Source: Flavobacteriaceae bacterium
GTDB lineage: Bacteria > Bacteroidota > Bacteroidia > Flavobacteriales > Flavobacteriaceae
Assembly: GCA_947458575.1 (NCBI GenBank)
Contig: CANHBE010000027.1
Location: 1 to 16,677 of the forward strand
Reading direction: 5' to 3'
DNA length: 16,677 bases
Shown here: positions 8,595 through 16,677 of the stretch, in pieces
Numbering within the stretch: the stretch's first letter is position 1
Layout: each line of letters opens with the position of its first letter
Made by a program: the position numbers and the translations under genes
The notes under the pieces: generated by a model
What the model was told of the DNA's origin: nothing
The model's input: only the letters and a program-made list of their open reading frames with translations
Database searches by the model: none

Positions 8595-9173
8595 TAAATT
8601 TTTTAAAGCTTTTTTGATTATAGATTCTACTGTGGCAGAGGCATCCTCCATCAAGACTTTATCGACTACTTTTTCTGCTAATTTTTTGTTAAAACCCAAA
8701 ACCTCAAGAGCAGATAACGCTTCATCTTTGCTTGTATTGTTTGATTGAATTGAAACTTCATCTAAATCGTACAATTTTAACACTTTGTCCTTCAAGTCTA
8801 GTATGGCTCTTTGAGCGGTTTTTGCACCAATCCCTTTAATTGATTGCACTGCAGCAACATTGCCAACAGCAATAGCTTGTATGATTTGCTTGGGTTCCAT
8901 CGAAGAGAGCATCGTTCTGGCAATACCCGCTCCAATTCCGGACACAGATAATAACATTTTAAAAATCTCTCTTTCAGATTTTTCTACAAATCCAAAAAGC
9001 ATATGCGCGTCTTCTTTTATTTGTAAATAAGTGTAAAGTTTTATGTTTTCTGATGCGGGAAGTAAAGAATAAGTATGCAACGAAATGTTAATATGATATC
9101 CAACTCCGCCACAATCAATTACAACCTCAGTCGGCGTTTTTTCAACTATTTTCCCGTGGATATGTGCTATCAT
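8592..9173 (-). CDS. ruvA: Holliday junction branch migration complex subunit RuvA
   Basis: RuvA binds four-way DNA junctions as a tetramer and loads the RuvB hexameric motor for branch migration in recombinational repair. The 193-residue protein has the full three-domain layout: an N-terminal OB-fold (about 1-62) ending in the conserved IKEDAHMLFGF motif; a central pair of helix-hairpin-helix motifs (SGIGAGIA at 78-85 and KGIGAKTAQR at 113-122); an acidic/polar linker (about 134-150); and a C-terminal three-helix RuvB-contact domain (about 151-193). The start is the ATG at 9173; the N-terminus MIAHIHGKI is typical. It sits between maeB and sprA. A TATATTTG box lies 19 bases upstream of the ATG, so it may be transcribed independently of maeB. 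It shares its frame with sprA, three bases away, so the two are very likely co-transcribed. ruvB and ruvC are not in the window. Confidence 0.97.
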   Translation of the reverse strand: MIAHIHGKIVEKTPTEVVIDCGGVGYHINISLHTYSLLPASENIKLYTYLQIKEDAHMLFGFVEKSEREIFKMLLSVSGIGAGIARTMLSSMEPKQIIQAIAVGNVAAVQSIKGIGAKTAQRAILDLKDKVLKLYDLDEVSIQSNNTSKDEALSALEVLGFNKKLAEKVVDKVLMEDASATVESIIKKALKNL

Positions 9174-9192
9174 TAGTATTGTAAAGTAGAGC

Positions 9193-9200
9193 CAAATATA
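9193..9200 (-). promoter_or_regulatory. Candidate -7 element upstream of ruvA
   Basis: TATATTTG on the minus strand matches the Bacteroidota TAnnTTTG -7 box and lies 19 bases before the ruvA ATG, in the 66-bp gap after maeB. The partner TTG is missing at the usual distance: TTG triplets occur 11 and 30 bases upstream rather than about 17-23. This is a weaker prediction than the gcvH and AsmA-like promoters. If active, it would drive ruvA-sprA. Confidence 0.45.
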
Positions 9201-9239
9201 ACAAAAAAGTTCAATCTTAATTTATTATCTCAACGAGTG

Positions 9240-11537
9240 TTAAATTTTTATTTCCAAGTTTTTTAACCTTTTCAATTTTTCCTGCGCATCCACAACAGCA
9301 ACTGCAGCCATATTTACCATCTCCTCAACACTTGCTCCAAGTTGAAATATATGAACGGGTTTTCCCATTCCCATCATGATTGGGCCAACTGAATCTACTT
9401 GATACAACTCTTTGAGAAGTTTGTACGTAATATTTGCAGACTCCAGATTCGGAAAAATTAATGTATTGACCTTTTTTCCTGCTAACTTAGAAAACGGAAA
9501 CTTCGCGGATAGCATATCTGCATTCAGTGCAAAGTCTGCTTGTATTTCGCCATCCACAATTAGGTCAGGATAATAGTTGTGCAAGTATGCCACTGCTTCT
9601 CTCACTTTTGATGCACTTTGATCTGATGATGAACCAAAATTAGAGAAAGATACCATGCCGATAACTGGTTCCATACCAAACATCTTGACTGTCTTTGCTG
9701 TCATCAAAGCAATTTTTGCTAAATCATCTGACGACGGATTAGGATTAATAGCAGTATCCGACAAGAACATCGGACCTCTATTAGTCATCATCATATTGGT
9801 GGTAGCAATCAAAGATATTCCCGGTGCTTTTCCAATCAACTGCATAATGGGCTTGACTACTGTCGGGTAACTTCTTGAATAGCCGGTCACTAAAGCATCT
9901 GCCTCTCCTTCATTGACCATCATCGCTGCAAAATAGTTGCGCTCTCGCATCCATTTTTGGGCGTCTAATAGCGAAATTCCTCGTCTCTGTCTTGACTTCC
10001 AATAAATCTCTGCATAATGTAAGCGTCGTTTATCTTCTTCCGGCGTTTTGGGATCGTAAATCGGGACATCAGCATCAAATCCTAATTCTTCTTTTAGTTC
10101 CAGAATTAGTTCTCTATTGCCTAACAATATTGGCTTCCCTATTCCCTCCTCTAACACAATTTGAGCAGCTTTTAAAACGTCAAGATGATCAGCTTCGGCA
10201 AACACGATTCGTTTTGGATCTGTTTTCGCTCTGTTGGTTAGAAGTCTGACCATTTTATTGTCAGAGCCCAATCTTTCTAGTAACTCCTCTTCGTATTTTT
10301 CCCAATCCAAAATTGGTTGCAACGCAACACCCGAGTCCATGGCAGCTTTGGCAACAGCAGGCGCAACCTTAGTAATCAAACGTGGGTCGAATGGTTTCGG
10401 AATGATATACTCCCTTCCAAAGACAAGTTTGGTTTCGCCATAAGCGATATTAACCTGTTCAGGAACACTTTCTTTTGCTAATGCTGCTAATGCTTGAACA
10501 GCAGCCATTTTCATGGCTTCATTGATTTTGGTGGCTCTAACATCTAGTGCTCCTCTGAATATGTAAGGAAATCCAAGTACATTATTTACCTGATTGGGGT
10601 GATCCGACCTTCCCGTTGCCATAATAATATCTTCCCTTGTTGCCATAGCCAGATCATAGGCTATTTCAGGCTCAGGGTTTGCCATGGCAAAAACTATTGG
10701 ATTCTTAGCCATCCCCAGTAACATCTCAGGCGTTAGCAAATTTCCGGAGGACAGTCCCAAGAAAAGATCAGCACCTTTGAGCGCTTCTTCTAACGAAATA
10801 GATTGCCCCTCGCGAGCGTATTTCAGTTGCATTACCGACAAAGACGCATCTTGTTTGGTTAACAAACCTTTACTATTGAACATGTAAATGTTTTCCGGTT
10901 TAACACCTAACAAGACATATAAATCGGCACAAGCTAATGCTGCCGAACCGGCACCGGAAACAACCATTTTCAAATCCTGTGCTTTCTTGTTGGCAAGCTC
11001 CAATGCATTAATCAAGGCTGCCGACGAAATAATGGCGGTTCCGTGTTGGTCATCATGCATCACCGGTATATTGAGTTCTTCTACCAAACGCCTTTCAATC
11101 TCAAAGGATTCAGGTGCTTTAATATCTTCCAGATTGATGCCGCCAAAAGTTGGTGCAATATTTTTGACCGTCTCTATGAAAGCTTCGACGTCTTTCGTGC
11201 CAATTTCAATATCAAAAACGTCGATCCCTGCAAATATCTTAAACAGCAACGCTTTTCCTTCCATTACAGGCTTTGACGCCTCGGGACCAATATCGCCCAA
11301 ACCAAGCACAGCTGTGCCATTACTGATGACCGCAACCAGATTGCCTTTTGCTGTGTATTTATAAACATTATTTGCATCTTTCGCAATTTCTAAACATGGT
11401 TCTGCAACACCGGGTGAGTAAGCCAAAGATAAATCTCTTTGAGTTGCATATTTTTTAGTTGGGACAACTTGAATCTTTCCCGGAGTAGGCTTTGCGTGGT
11501 ATAGTAATGCTTCTCTGCGCTTGCTGTTTCTGTTCAT
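9240..11537 (-). CDS. maeB: NADP-dependent malic enzyme with C-terminal phosphotransacetylase-like domain
   Basis: Oxidatively decarboxylates malate to pyruvate and CO2 with NADP+ in the cytoplasm, supplying NADPH and linking the TCA cycle to pyruvate. The 765 residues match the usual MaeB hybrid length. The malic enzyme part (about 1-430) shows Tyr40 in AYSPGVAEPC, Lys95 in KPVMEGKALLFK, the metal ligands Glu137-Asp138 (INLEDIKAPE) and Asp163 (HDDQHGTA), and a Rossmann loop GAGSAA at 195-200. The later ANPEPE motif (286-291) also fits. Residues from about 440 to the end resemble phosphate acetyltransferase. In characterised MaeB proteins this domain is not an active transferase but mediates oligomerisation and acetyl-CoA control; that is family knowledge, not seen here. 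The ATG at 11537 is supported by the N-terminus, which resembles other family members, and by a TACCTTTG box 25 bases upstream. No terminator separates it from ruvA. Confidence 0.95.
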   Translation of the reverse strand: MNRNSKRREALLYHAKPTPGKIQVVPTKKYATQRDLSLAYSPGVAEPCLEIAKDANNVYKYTAKGNLVAVISNGTAVLGLGDIGPEASKPVMEGKALLFKIFAGIDVFDIEIGTKDVEAFIETVKNIAPTFGGINLEDIKAPESFEIERRLVEELNIPVMHDDQHGTAIISSAALINALELANKKAQDLKMVVSGAGSAALACADLYVLLGVKPENIYMFNSKGLLTKQDASLSVMQLKYAREGQSISLEEALKGADLFLGLSSGNLLTPEMLLGMAKNPIVFAMANPEPEIAYDLAMATREDIIMATGRSDHPNQVNNVLGFPYIFRGALDVRATKINEAMKMAAVQALAALAKESVPEQVNIAYGETKLVFGREYIIPKPFDPRLITKVAPAVAKAAMDSGVALQPILDWEKYEEELLERLGSDNKMVRLLTNRAKTDPKRIVFAEADHLDVLKAAQIVLEEGIGKPILLGNRELILELKEELGFDADVPIYDPKTPEEDKRRLHYAEIYWKSRQRRGISLLDAQKWMRERNYFAAMMVNEGEADALVTGYSRSYPTVVKPIMQLIGKAPGISLIATTNMMMTNRGPMFLSDTAINPNPSSDDLAKIALMTAKTVKMFGMEPVIGMVSFSNFGSSSDQSASKVREAVAYLHNYYPDLIVDGEIQADFALNADMLSAKFPFSKLAGKKVNTLIFPNLESANITYKLLKELYQVDSVGPIMMGMGKPVHIFQLGASVEEMVNMAAVAVVDAQEKLKRLKNLEIKI

Positions 11538-11562
11538 GGCATTGGGATTAAATTCCGACTTG

Positions 11563-11593
11563 CAAAGGTATAAGTCTGGTGGTAATAGCGAAA
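11563..11593 (-). promoter_or_regulatory. Predicted promoter of maeB
   Basis: On the minus strand TACCTTTG (11570-11563) matches the TAnnTTTG -7 consensus and ends 25 bases before the maeB ATG. The upstream half is imperfect: TTTC (11593-11590), 19 bases away, stands where TTTG or TTG would be expected. It lies in the 113-bp gap between the AsmA-like gene and maeB. That gap shows no convincing terminator for the upstream gene. Confidence 0.5.
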
Positions 11594-11650
11594 CTTTTAG
11601 ACCTTAATCTTTCGAATAAAATTTGAAAAAACTAATAGGAATGTCCGTGA

Positions 11651-14446
11651 TTACTTTTTCTCTTGAATCACTTCCGGATTGGTTGTGCCAGGAGAAATTG
11701 CTTCTGGCGAAGACTCAACATATTCTGTTTCCTCAAGGTCTTCTGTCTTTCTTCCCAACTTTACTTTAGGAGCATCTTGAGTACCTGTAACGGTCAGTGG
11801 AATACCAATTATACCAAGCGGCGGTAATCCTAAGCGCATTTTAATATTGAGCTTGCCGTCGAAACTTGTTGTCCCTTCAATTCTGGGTCGGAATCCTGCT
11901 ACTTTAAACTTAAATCGTTCTATGGTAATAATGTTGTTTTTGATTTTGGTTTTGATATCAACTTTGCTAAGGTCAGGATCCTTTATTGCTTCTGTACCTG
12001 TTTTCTGGCTTACAGCACCAAAAAGTTTAAATCCTTTCATTTTCACTTGTTTGACTGAGAGCGTTCCACCGCCGATTAGAGAAGGATAAATTGGCATCAT
12101 ATTTCCATTCAATTTTCCACCCACTTTATAATCGAGTGAGACCTTGCCTTCTGCATTCTCAGCAGCAGTGGCCATTTCTCTGAACATCTTTATTTCATCG
12201 TACGCCCTTTTGATATCGAAGTTTTCAGCCTTCACGTCAAAATCGAAAAAGGCTTTCGCAGTTGACTCGCTTCCGTAGGTAATGTTCATATTGACCGGAC
12301 AATCGATAACAGTAAAACCTGTATTTTTCAATAGCATCTTTCCGTCTTTTATTGTCAAATCTCCTTTTGCACGATCTAATTGAAGATTATTAAAATCAAC
12401 TTTCGTTGCGTTGGCTAAAAACTGAAGATCAAAGTTCGATGGAATAACAACTACGCCGCTTTCTGCAGGTTGCGCTTCTCCTGTTGAACTTTTTTGCGGA
12501 GTAGCAGTTGGCTGGGCTGCCATAAATTCATCAATATTTATATAATCAGAATTTAAAACAAACTTGCCTTTCAATTTTTCTCGATCCGAAAGCACAAAAT
12601 TGATTACGTTTTGCAAATAGCCATTCATTTTAAATTCAGACTGACCATAAGAAGCGGTAAAATTGGAGAAGTCCATTTTGTCCTGGTTAAAAGTAAAATG
12701 CCCCTCATTGATGTAAAATGGTTTTGGAAGATAGTGCGAAGTTGTTTTGATATTCTGCAGCTGTAATGTACCGCTATTCTTCAATTTTTCGTAGTTGCCG
12801 TTTGTTGCATCACTTTGTTTTCCTTTGAATGCAACATCAGCCTTGATAAATCCTTTCACATCCAATCCTTTCTGTGAAAAAACCTTATACACTTTTTCGA
12901 TATCGATAGCCCCTTTTGCTTTAAGATCATAAAGTACGTCATCAAAGTTTGAAAAACTTGCCTTCAAATAAAAGGGATTCCCTTCAAATATAAACGATGC
13001 AGGATTAATTACTAAGGAAGTCTGTTTGAACGTTCCATCGCCGTTATACAAATTTGCCTTAAGATTAATATTTTCGATAGGTTTTGGATAATACTTTGTT
13101 TGTATCGTCACTGCTTGAAGATTTACTGTTCCCTTAGTTTTGGGAAAAACGGATTTAGCCTTATCATAAACACCATTTGATACTACATTCATTTTGAGCA
13201 ACCCTTTTAATGCCATATTTTCTAAACCAATGGCCTGATCTAGTTTTTGTAAATCTAGTGACGCTTGAATATTTGCTTGGATTTGCGGTTCCTTCAACCC
13301 TTTCGATTTGACAATTGCTTTCAAATAATCTTTACCGACATTGAAAAAGAGTGAGTCGACAGTTACTTCGATGTTGTCGGGGTTTAATCCGGGGATTCTT
13401 GTATCAAAATTTAAATATATGTTTGATGCCGGAAACGGTGCATTCTTGTATTCGATTTTACCTTCTCTAATCTTCATATTGAATGCCAAGTCAGGACTTT
13501 TATTTTGGGAGGCGATGTATTTTCCTTTCAGCGATAGCGCTAAATCTGTCTTTCCTTTGACAGTAGTTTTTTCAAGCCAAGTGACATATTGTGGTGGAAG
13601 TGCCGTAAAGAAATCACTCAATTTACTGTCTTTAGAATCAATTTTAAAATCCATGCTATAGCCATTACTCAAGAAATCAAATTGTCCGATAAACTTCACG
13701 GGAAGTCTATTGATTTTTAATTGATTTTGCTGGAAAATAAATGAGAATGAATCGGTATTAATCTTTGTAATCAAATCTGCCTTAATCTTCTTATTGATGA
13801 GATAAGGTTCTTTATCGTAGGTCAGATTTAGCGAATCGATATTGGCTTCTGTATAGATATCAAAAATAGCCTGATCCAGCGCGCCATTGCCTACATAATT
13901 GAAGCCTTTTGCATCGATGAGAATCTTAGTCGACTTGTCATCATAAACCAAATGACTATCGCGGATATCTATTTTCTCTAATTTCAGTGAAGTATCTGAC
14001 TTATCTTTTGAGGGCTTAGATTCTTCTGAGATATAGACGTTATAGTTGGCTTCTCCATTTTCATTTACTTTGACATTCATGTAGGCATTCGAAAGAAAAA
14101 TCTTGTCAATTTTTACCTGTTTGTCCAGAATTAAAGTCTTGACATTAATTCCAAAAGCGATTTCTTCGGCTGAAACTAACGTTTCATTTTTGTATGGTGC
14201 AGACCCGTTTAATTTAAAATCCTTTAATGTTAAGGTCAATGATGGGAAATGATCAAAGAAAGATAATTTAGCTTCCGAAAAATTGAGTTCTCCTTCGAGT
14301 CGCTCATTGGCGAATAGTTTAACCTGCTCTGCTATTTTTCCGGGAAAAAGAATAGGAAAAAGAAACATCAGCAAAAGCATTGCTATCATGCTAATAGTTG
14401 CTATCTTAAAGAATCGAAAAACTGTGCTTTCTTTATTTTCTTTCAT
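11651..14446 (-). CDS. AsmA-like (AsmA/TamB superfamily) membrane-anchored periplasmic protein
   Basis: Large envelope protein of 931 residues. A short basic cytoplasmic N-terminus is followed by one hydrophobic segment (about residues 15-35), so it is probably anchored in the inner membrane with a long periplasmic body. The body is rich in short beta-strand-like units with recurring patterns such as G-x-L-x-L-x-x-I-K and D-F-x-V-K, as in the repeating beta-groove folds of this superfamily. The ending resembles AsmA C-termini: SFDGKLNIKMRLG, then PLGIIGIPLTVTGTQDAPKVKLG, followed by an acidic, Pro/Thr-rich tail of about 30 residues. A Pro/Thr/Ala/Gln linker sits near 640-665. Related proteins are proposed to carry phospholipids between the membranes; the role of this one is inferred. 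The ATG at 14446 keeps the basic N-terminus before the membrane segment. A promoter-like TAAATTTG lies only four bases upstream. The gene is isolated from the upstream amylase gene by a terminator. Confidence 0.85.
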   Translation of the reverse strand: MKENKESTVFRFFKIATISMIAMLLLMFLFPILFPGKIAEQVKLFANERLEGELNFSEAKLSFFDHFPSLTLTLKDFKLNGSAPYKNETLVSAEEIAFGINVKTLILDKQVKIDKIFLSNAYMNVKVNENGEANYNVYISEESKPSKDKSDTSLKLEKIDIRDSHLVYDDKSTKILIDAKGFNYVGNGALDQAIFDIYTEANIDSLNLTYDKEPYLINKKIKADLITKINTDSFSFIFQQNQLKINRLPVKFIGQFDFLSNGYSMDFKIDSKDSKLSDFFTALPPQYVTWLEKTTVKGKTDLALSLKGKYIASQNKSPDLAFNMKIREGKIEYKNAPFPASNIYLNFDTRIPGLNPDNIEVTVDSLFFNVGKDYLKAIVKSKGLKEPQIQANIQASLDLQKLDQAIGLENMALKGLLKMNVVSNGVYDKAKSVFPKTKGTVNLQAVTIQTKYYPKPIENINLKANLYNGDGTFKQTSLVINPASFIFEGNPFYLKASFSNFDDVLYDLKAKGAIDIEKVYKVFSQKGLDVKGFIKADVAFKGKQSDATNGNYEKLKNSGTLQLQNIKTTSHYLPKPFYINEGHFTFNQDKMDFSNFTASYGQSEFKMNGYLQNVINFVLSDREKLKGKFVLNSDYINIDEFMAAQPTATPQKSSTGEAQPAESGVVVIPSNFDLQFLANATKVDFNNLQLDRAKGDLTIKDGKMLLKNTGFTVIDCPVNMNITYGSESTAKAFFDFDVKAENFDIKRAYDEIKMFREMATAAENAEGKVSLDYKVGGKLNGNMMPIYPSLIGGGTLSVKQVKMKGFKLFGAVSQKTGTEAIKDPDLSKVDIKTKIKNNIITIERFKFKVAGFRPRIEGTTSFDGKLNIKMRLGLPPLGIIGIPLTVTGTQDAPKVKLGRKTEDLEETEYVESSPEAISPGTTNPEVIQEKK

Positions 14447-14450
14447 GCTG

Positions 14451-14480
14451 CAAATTTAGAATTTTAGACCGCTGTTACAA
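14451..14480 (-). promoter_or_regulatory. Predicted promoter of the AsmA-like gene, very close to its ATG
   Basis: On the minus strand TTG (14480-14478), a 19-bp spacer and TAAATTTG (14458-14451) match the flavobacterial promoter consensus well. Only four bases separate the -7 box from the ATG at 14446. Transcription starting a few bases after the box would begin at or next to the start codon, giving a leaderless or almost leaderless mRNA. The promoter lies just downstream of the amylase terminator, as expected for a new transcription unit. Confidence 0.6.
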
Positions 14481-14511
14481 GAAAATCATTAACTAAAGTC
14501 AAGATTACAAC

Positions 14512-14540
14512 AAAAAAACCTCCCAAAAAAGGGAGGCTTT
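14512..14540 (-). terminator. Intrinsic terminator of the amylase gene
   Basis: On the minus strand CCTCCC (14536-14531) and GGGAGG (14524-14519) form a perfect 6-bp G/C-rich stem around a TTTTTT loop. A T7 tract (14518-14512) follows. AAAG before the stem can pair partly with the first Ts and lengthen it. The hairpin begins 28 bases after the amylase stop codon. The opposite strand has no T tract after the stem, so it acts on the minus strand only. Confidence 0.88.
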
Positions 14541-14568
14541 CAAAAAAAAAACTAAACTAACTCAACTT

Positions 14569-16677
14569 CTATTGTTTTAACAATTTGGTTGTCTTTACTC
14601 GATAATTCTCGTCAGTGATCCTTACTATGTACATTCCACTATTTAGATCTGAAATGTTGTACTTATATCCTGTGGCTTGATTATCAAAACTCTTTACTAG
14701 CTGACCGGAAATCGAGAAAATCTCAACTTTCGACACATTGTTGCTGATATAGAAAAACTCAGTAGTTGGATTCGGGAAAATATTAGTCATCTCACTTGTG
14801 TCGATTTCGTCGGTGCTAAGCGTTGAAGGTCTATTTCCAAAAACTCTGAATCCACCCGGTTCGATACTGATGTTCATATTAGTATCCGTAACTGAAAAGG
14901 TAGAGTTGTCCATCAAGTTTGCCCAAGTTCCTGCGAAAGGGAATCCTCCCGCAACATTATATGTATTGTTACTGAAATTGGTCAATACAAAAACATAACT
15001 TAATGATGAAGTTTGTGATGTGCTTGTCCAAACATCCAATCTAGGGCGACCAACTTGCGAGAAATTCCAAGCGAACTGACCGGTTTCAAAAACAGGTTCA
15101 TTAATTCTTAGGTTAATCATTCGAGCCCAATTATTATAGATTGCGCTTCTATTGGCATCTGTTAACCAATTTTCTGTCCACTGAGGTTGTGGTTTTGTAT
15201 CCAATTTACAATCTGGATTTGAAAATGAAACATTCCCATTTTCGCAAGTCCATAAAGAACGTTCCCAACCAAGCGGTCCAAAATGCCAAAGCATCTTCGG
15301 TCCGGGAACTAGTAAATGAACAGCACCCATGGCTGAGTTTCTCAAATGCACTTTTGCCAAATCACCAACTGTTTGACCAGCTTCCGTGAGTGCTTTGTAG
15401 TTAACTCTTTCCTCGTCGTGACTTTCAGCATATCCAATAAATCGATCAGATGCATCTGCTACACCGGACAAATTGGTGCCATTACCTTTCAGTAAATTTG
15501 CATAAGGATCCGTCATTTTACGCCATTGCATAATTCCTTTTGAATCTCCAGATCTCAGATAATTGGCCCATTCTATTTCTTCTTGCGCCGAACTCTGAGG
15601 ACCGCTACCTGTTCCCAAGTGTTCAAAAATGACTAAGAAATTTGGATCTAGTTCCCACTGCTTATCGGCATAGAATTTCAATTTGCCAACTCTATCCGAA
15701 CGATAACCATTGGTGCATGGTTCCTGACCTCCAGGTACATTAGACGGACATTGATTGGTAAACCCCTTGGTTAAATCCCAACGATAGCCATCAATTTTAT
15801 ACTCATTAATCCAATGTTCGATAGTTCTTAATGAGTAAGTATTTGTTAAATTGTCTGGTTCTCGGTAGTGATTCAAATCAGCACCTACGTTATAAGAGTG
15901 TTGTGGCGAAGTATTGCAATAAGGATTCTCACTTGCGATACCGTTTGGCCATCCGTCGTTATCGGTATCTGTCATCCACATTCTTTCCAATGGTGATCTT
16001 CCAAAAACATGATTCAAAGCAATATCAAGAATTACGGCGATTCCGTTCTGGTGGCATAAGTCGATAAACTCTTTTAATTTTGATGGAGGTCCGTAACGTT
16101 TATCCGGTGCCAGATGGTAGACGGTATTATAACCCCAACTCATATTTCCTTCAAATTCCATAACTGGCATCAACTGAATGGCATTAATTTTCAAATTTCT
16201 AAAGTAATCGAACTTGTCAATCATATCCTGATAAGTTCTGTTGGCATCGAAATCACGAACCAATACTTCGTATATTACTAAATCTTTCTTTTTAGGCTTC
16301 ACAAAATTTGTTGTTGCGGAACTCCAATTATAATTGTAATACGCATTTGGACCTGTTTGTAGCACTGTTACTTCTCTTTGCTGACCAGCTGGATAAGCAG
16401 GCAAATTTGGATAAACCCCTAATGAAATAATTTCAGGGTCGTCAAATGGTGAAAGAACCAAGGTAGAGAAAGGATCAGCTGTCTTCACAATAGCAGGTGA
16501 ATTAGCTGGTCTATTCGTTACATCGCACACCCAGTATTGAAAAGTGTATACTTGATCTGGCACCAGACCCGTTAACTCCAACCAGAATTTTCCGGATGTT
16601 GGGTCCTTTTTCATTGCATAAGCACCACTTGGCTGATAGTTGTTGAAACTACCTGCAACGTATACAAAATCTTTGAA
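14569..16677 (-). CDS. Secreted GH13 alpha-amylase-like enzyme with T9SS type A sorting domain (5' end missing)
   Basis: Predicted glycoside hydrolase family 13 enzyme acting on starch- or glycogen-like alpha-glucans outside the cell. The visible part has 702 residues; the frame stays open to the window edge, so the start and any signal peptide are missing and the ATG at 16614 is internal. Counting from the first visible residue, an N-terminal beta-sandwich resembling CBM48/E-set domains (VYVAGSFNNYQPSG) covers about 1-70. The TIM barrel then carries all four GH13 motifs: DIALNH at 218-223, GYRWDLTKG with nucleophile Asp301, IFEH with acid/base Glu352, and ESHD ending in Asp421. A DTDNDG loop (237-242) looks calcium-binding. 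The last 70 or so residues (NIFPNPTTEFF..., then SGMYIVRI and a lysine-rich end) are a T9SS type A C-terminal domain, which directs export through SprA. Seven cysteines are visible, so disulfides are possible. Exact substrate and subfamily are not decidable here. A strong terminator follows the TAG stop. Confidence 0.92.
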   Translation of the reverse strand, partial: FKDFVYVAGSFNNYQPSGAYAMKKDPTSGKFWLELTGLVPDQVYTFQYWVCDVTNRPANSPAIVKTADPFSTLVLSPFDDPEIISLGVYPNLPAYPAGQQREVTVLQTGPNAYYNYNWSSATTNFVKPKKKDLVIYEVLVRDFDANRTYQDMIDKFDYFRNLKINAIQLMPVMEFEGNMSWGYNTVYHLAPDKRYGPPSKLKEFIDLCHQNGIAVILDIALNHVFGRSPLERMWMTDTDNDGWPNGIASENPYCNTSPQHSYNVGADLNHYREPDNLTNTYSLRTIEHWINEYKIDGYRWDLTKGFTNQCPSNVPGGQEPCTNGYRSDRVGKLKFYADKQWELDPNFLVIFEHLGTGSGPQSSAQEEIEWANYLRSGDSKGIMQWRKMTDPYANLLKGNGTNLSGVADASDRFIGYAESHDEERVNYKALTEAGQTVGDLAKVHLRNSAMGAVHLLVPGPKMLWHFGPLGWERSLWTCENGNVSFSNPDCKLDTKPQPQWTENWLTDANRSAIYNNWARMINLRINEPVFETGQFAWNFSQVGRPRLDVWTSTSQTSSLSYVFVLTNFSNNTYNVAGGFPFAGTWANLMDNSTFSVTDTNMNISIEPGGFRVFGNRPSTLSTDEIDTSEMTNIFPNPTTEFFYISNNVSKVEIFSISGQLVKSFDNQATGYKYNISDLNSGMYIVRITDENYRVKTTKLLKQ

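Noticed and set aside
10888..11364. 158-codon plus-strand frame opposite maeB
   Set aside because: It mirrors the malic enzyme catalytic domain and shows only composition expected of an antisense shadow.
9240..11537. MaeB as a novel fusion of malic enzyme and phosphotransacetylase
   Set aside because: This two-domain architecture is the normal, well-described form of MaeB.
11647..11671. GTGATT/AATCAC inverted repeat at the 3' end of the AsmA-like gene as a terminator
   Set aside because: The 6-bp stem has a 13-nt loop, overlaps the stop codon and is not followed by a T tract on the minus strand.
16612..16614. ATG at 16614 as the start of the amylase
   Set aside because: The frame stays open upstream to the window edge and encodes VYVAGSFNNYQPSG, which belongs to the N-terminal beta-sandwich, so this Met is internal.

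Overview
The window reads as a chromosomal housekeeping segment of a Bacteroidota bacterium, most likely Flavobacteriia. Three things point there. It carries a full-length sprA, which encodes the type IX secretion (T9SS) translocon found only in this phylum. The amylase ends in a T9SS type A sorting domain. Four intergenic gaps carry a TAnnTTTG promoter element close to a start codon, with A/T-rich leaders and no clear Shine-Dalgarno sequence. All genes lie on the minus strand, and I see no mobile element, RNA gene, CRISPR array or sign of recent transfer.

In the direction of transcription (high to low coordinates) the window holds: the 3' part of a secreted GH13 alpha-amylase-like enzyme, closed by a clear intrinsic terminator; a large AsmA-like inner-membrane-anchored protein with its own promoter; maeB (malic enzyme fused to a phosphotransacetylase-like domain); ruvA (Holliday junction helicase subunit); sprA; gcvH (glycine cleavage H protein); a VanZ-family membrane protein overlapping gcvH by 47 bp; a probable terminator; and the 5' part of deoC (deoxyribose-phosphate aldolase), cut by the window edge. 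No stretch over 300 bases lacks a gene. The longest gap is about 120 bp.

The genes mix central metabolism (MaeB, GcvH, DeoC), DNA repair (RuvA) and envelope biogenesis or secretion (AsmA-like, SprA, VanZ-like, amylase). One functional link is direct: SprA is the outer-membrane pore through which proteins with a C-terminal domain like that of the amylase are exported. The rest looks like ordinary conserved neighbourhood rather than a dedicated pathway.

I did not find an undescribed system. The points most worth checking are fine-scale ones: sprA has no ATG start that keeps its signal peptide, and opens with TTG one codon after the in-frame ruvA stop; the AsmA-like gene has a promoter so close to its ATG that its mRNA may be leaderless; and a hairpin with a T-tract ends about six bases before the deoC ATG.
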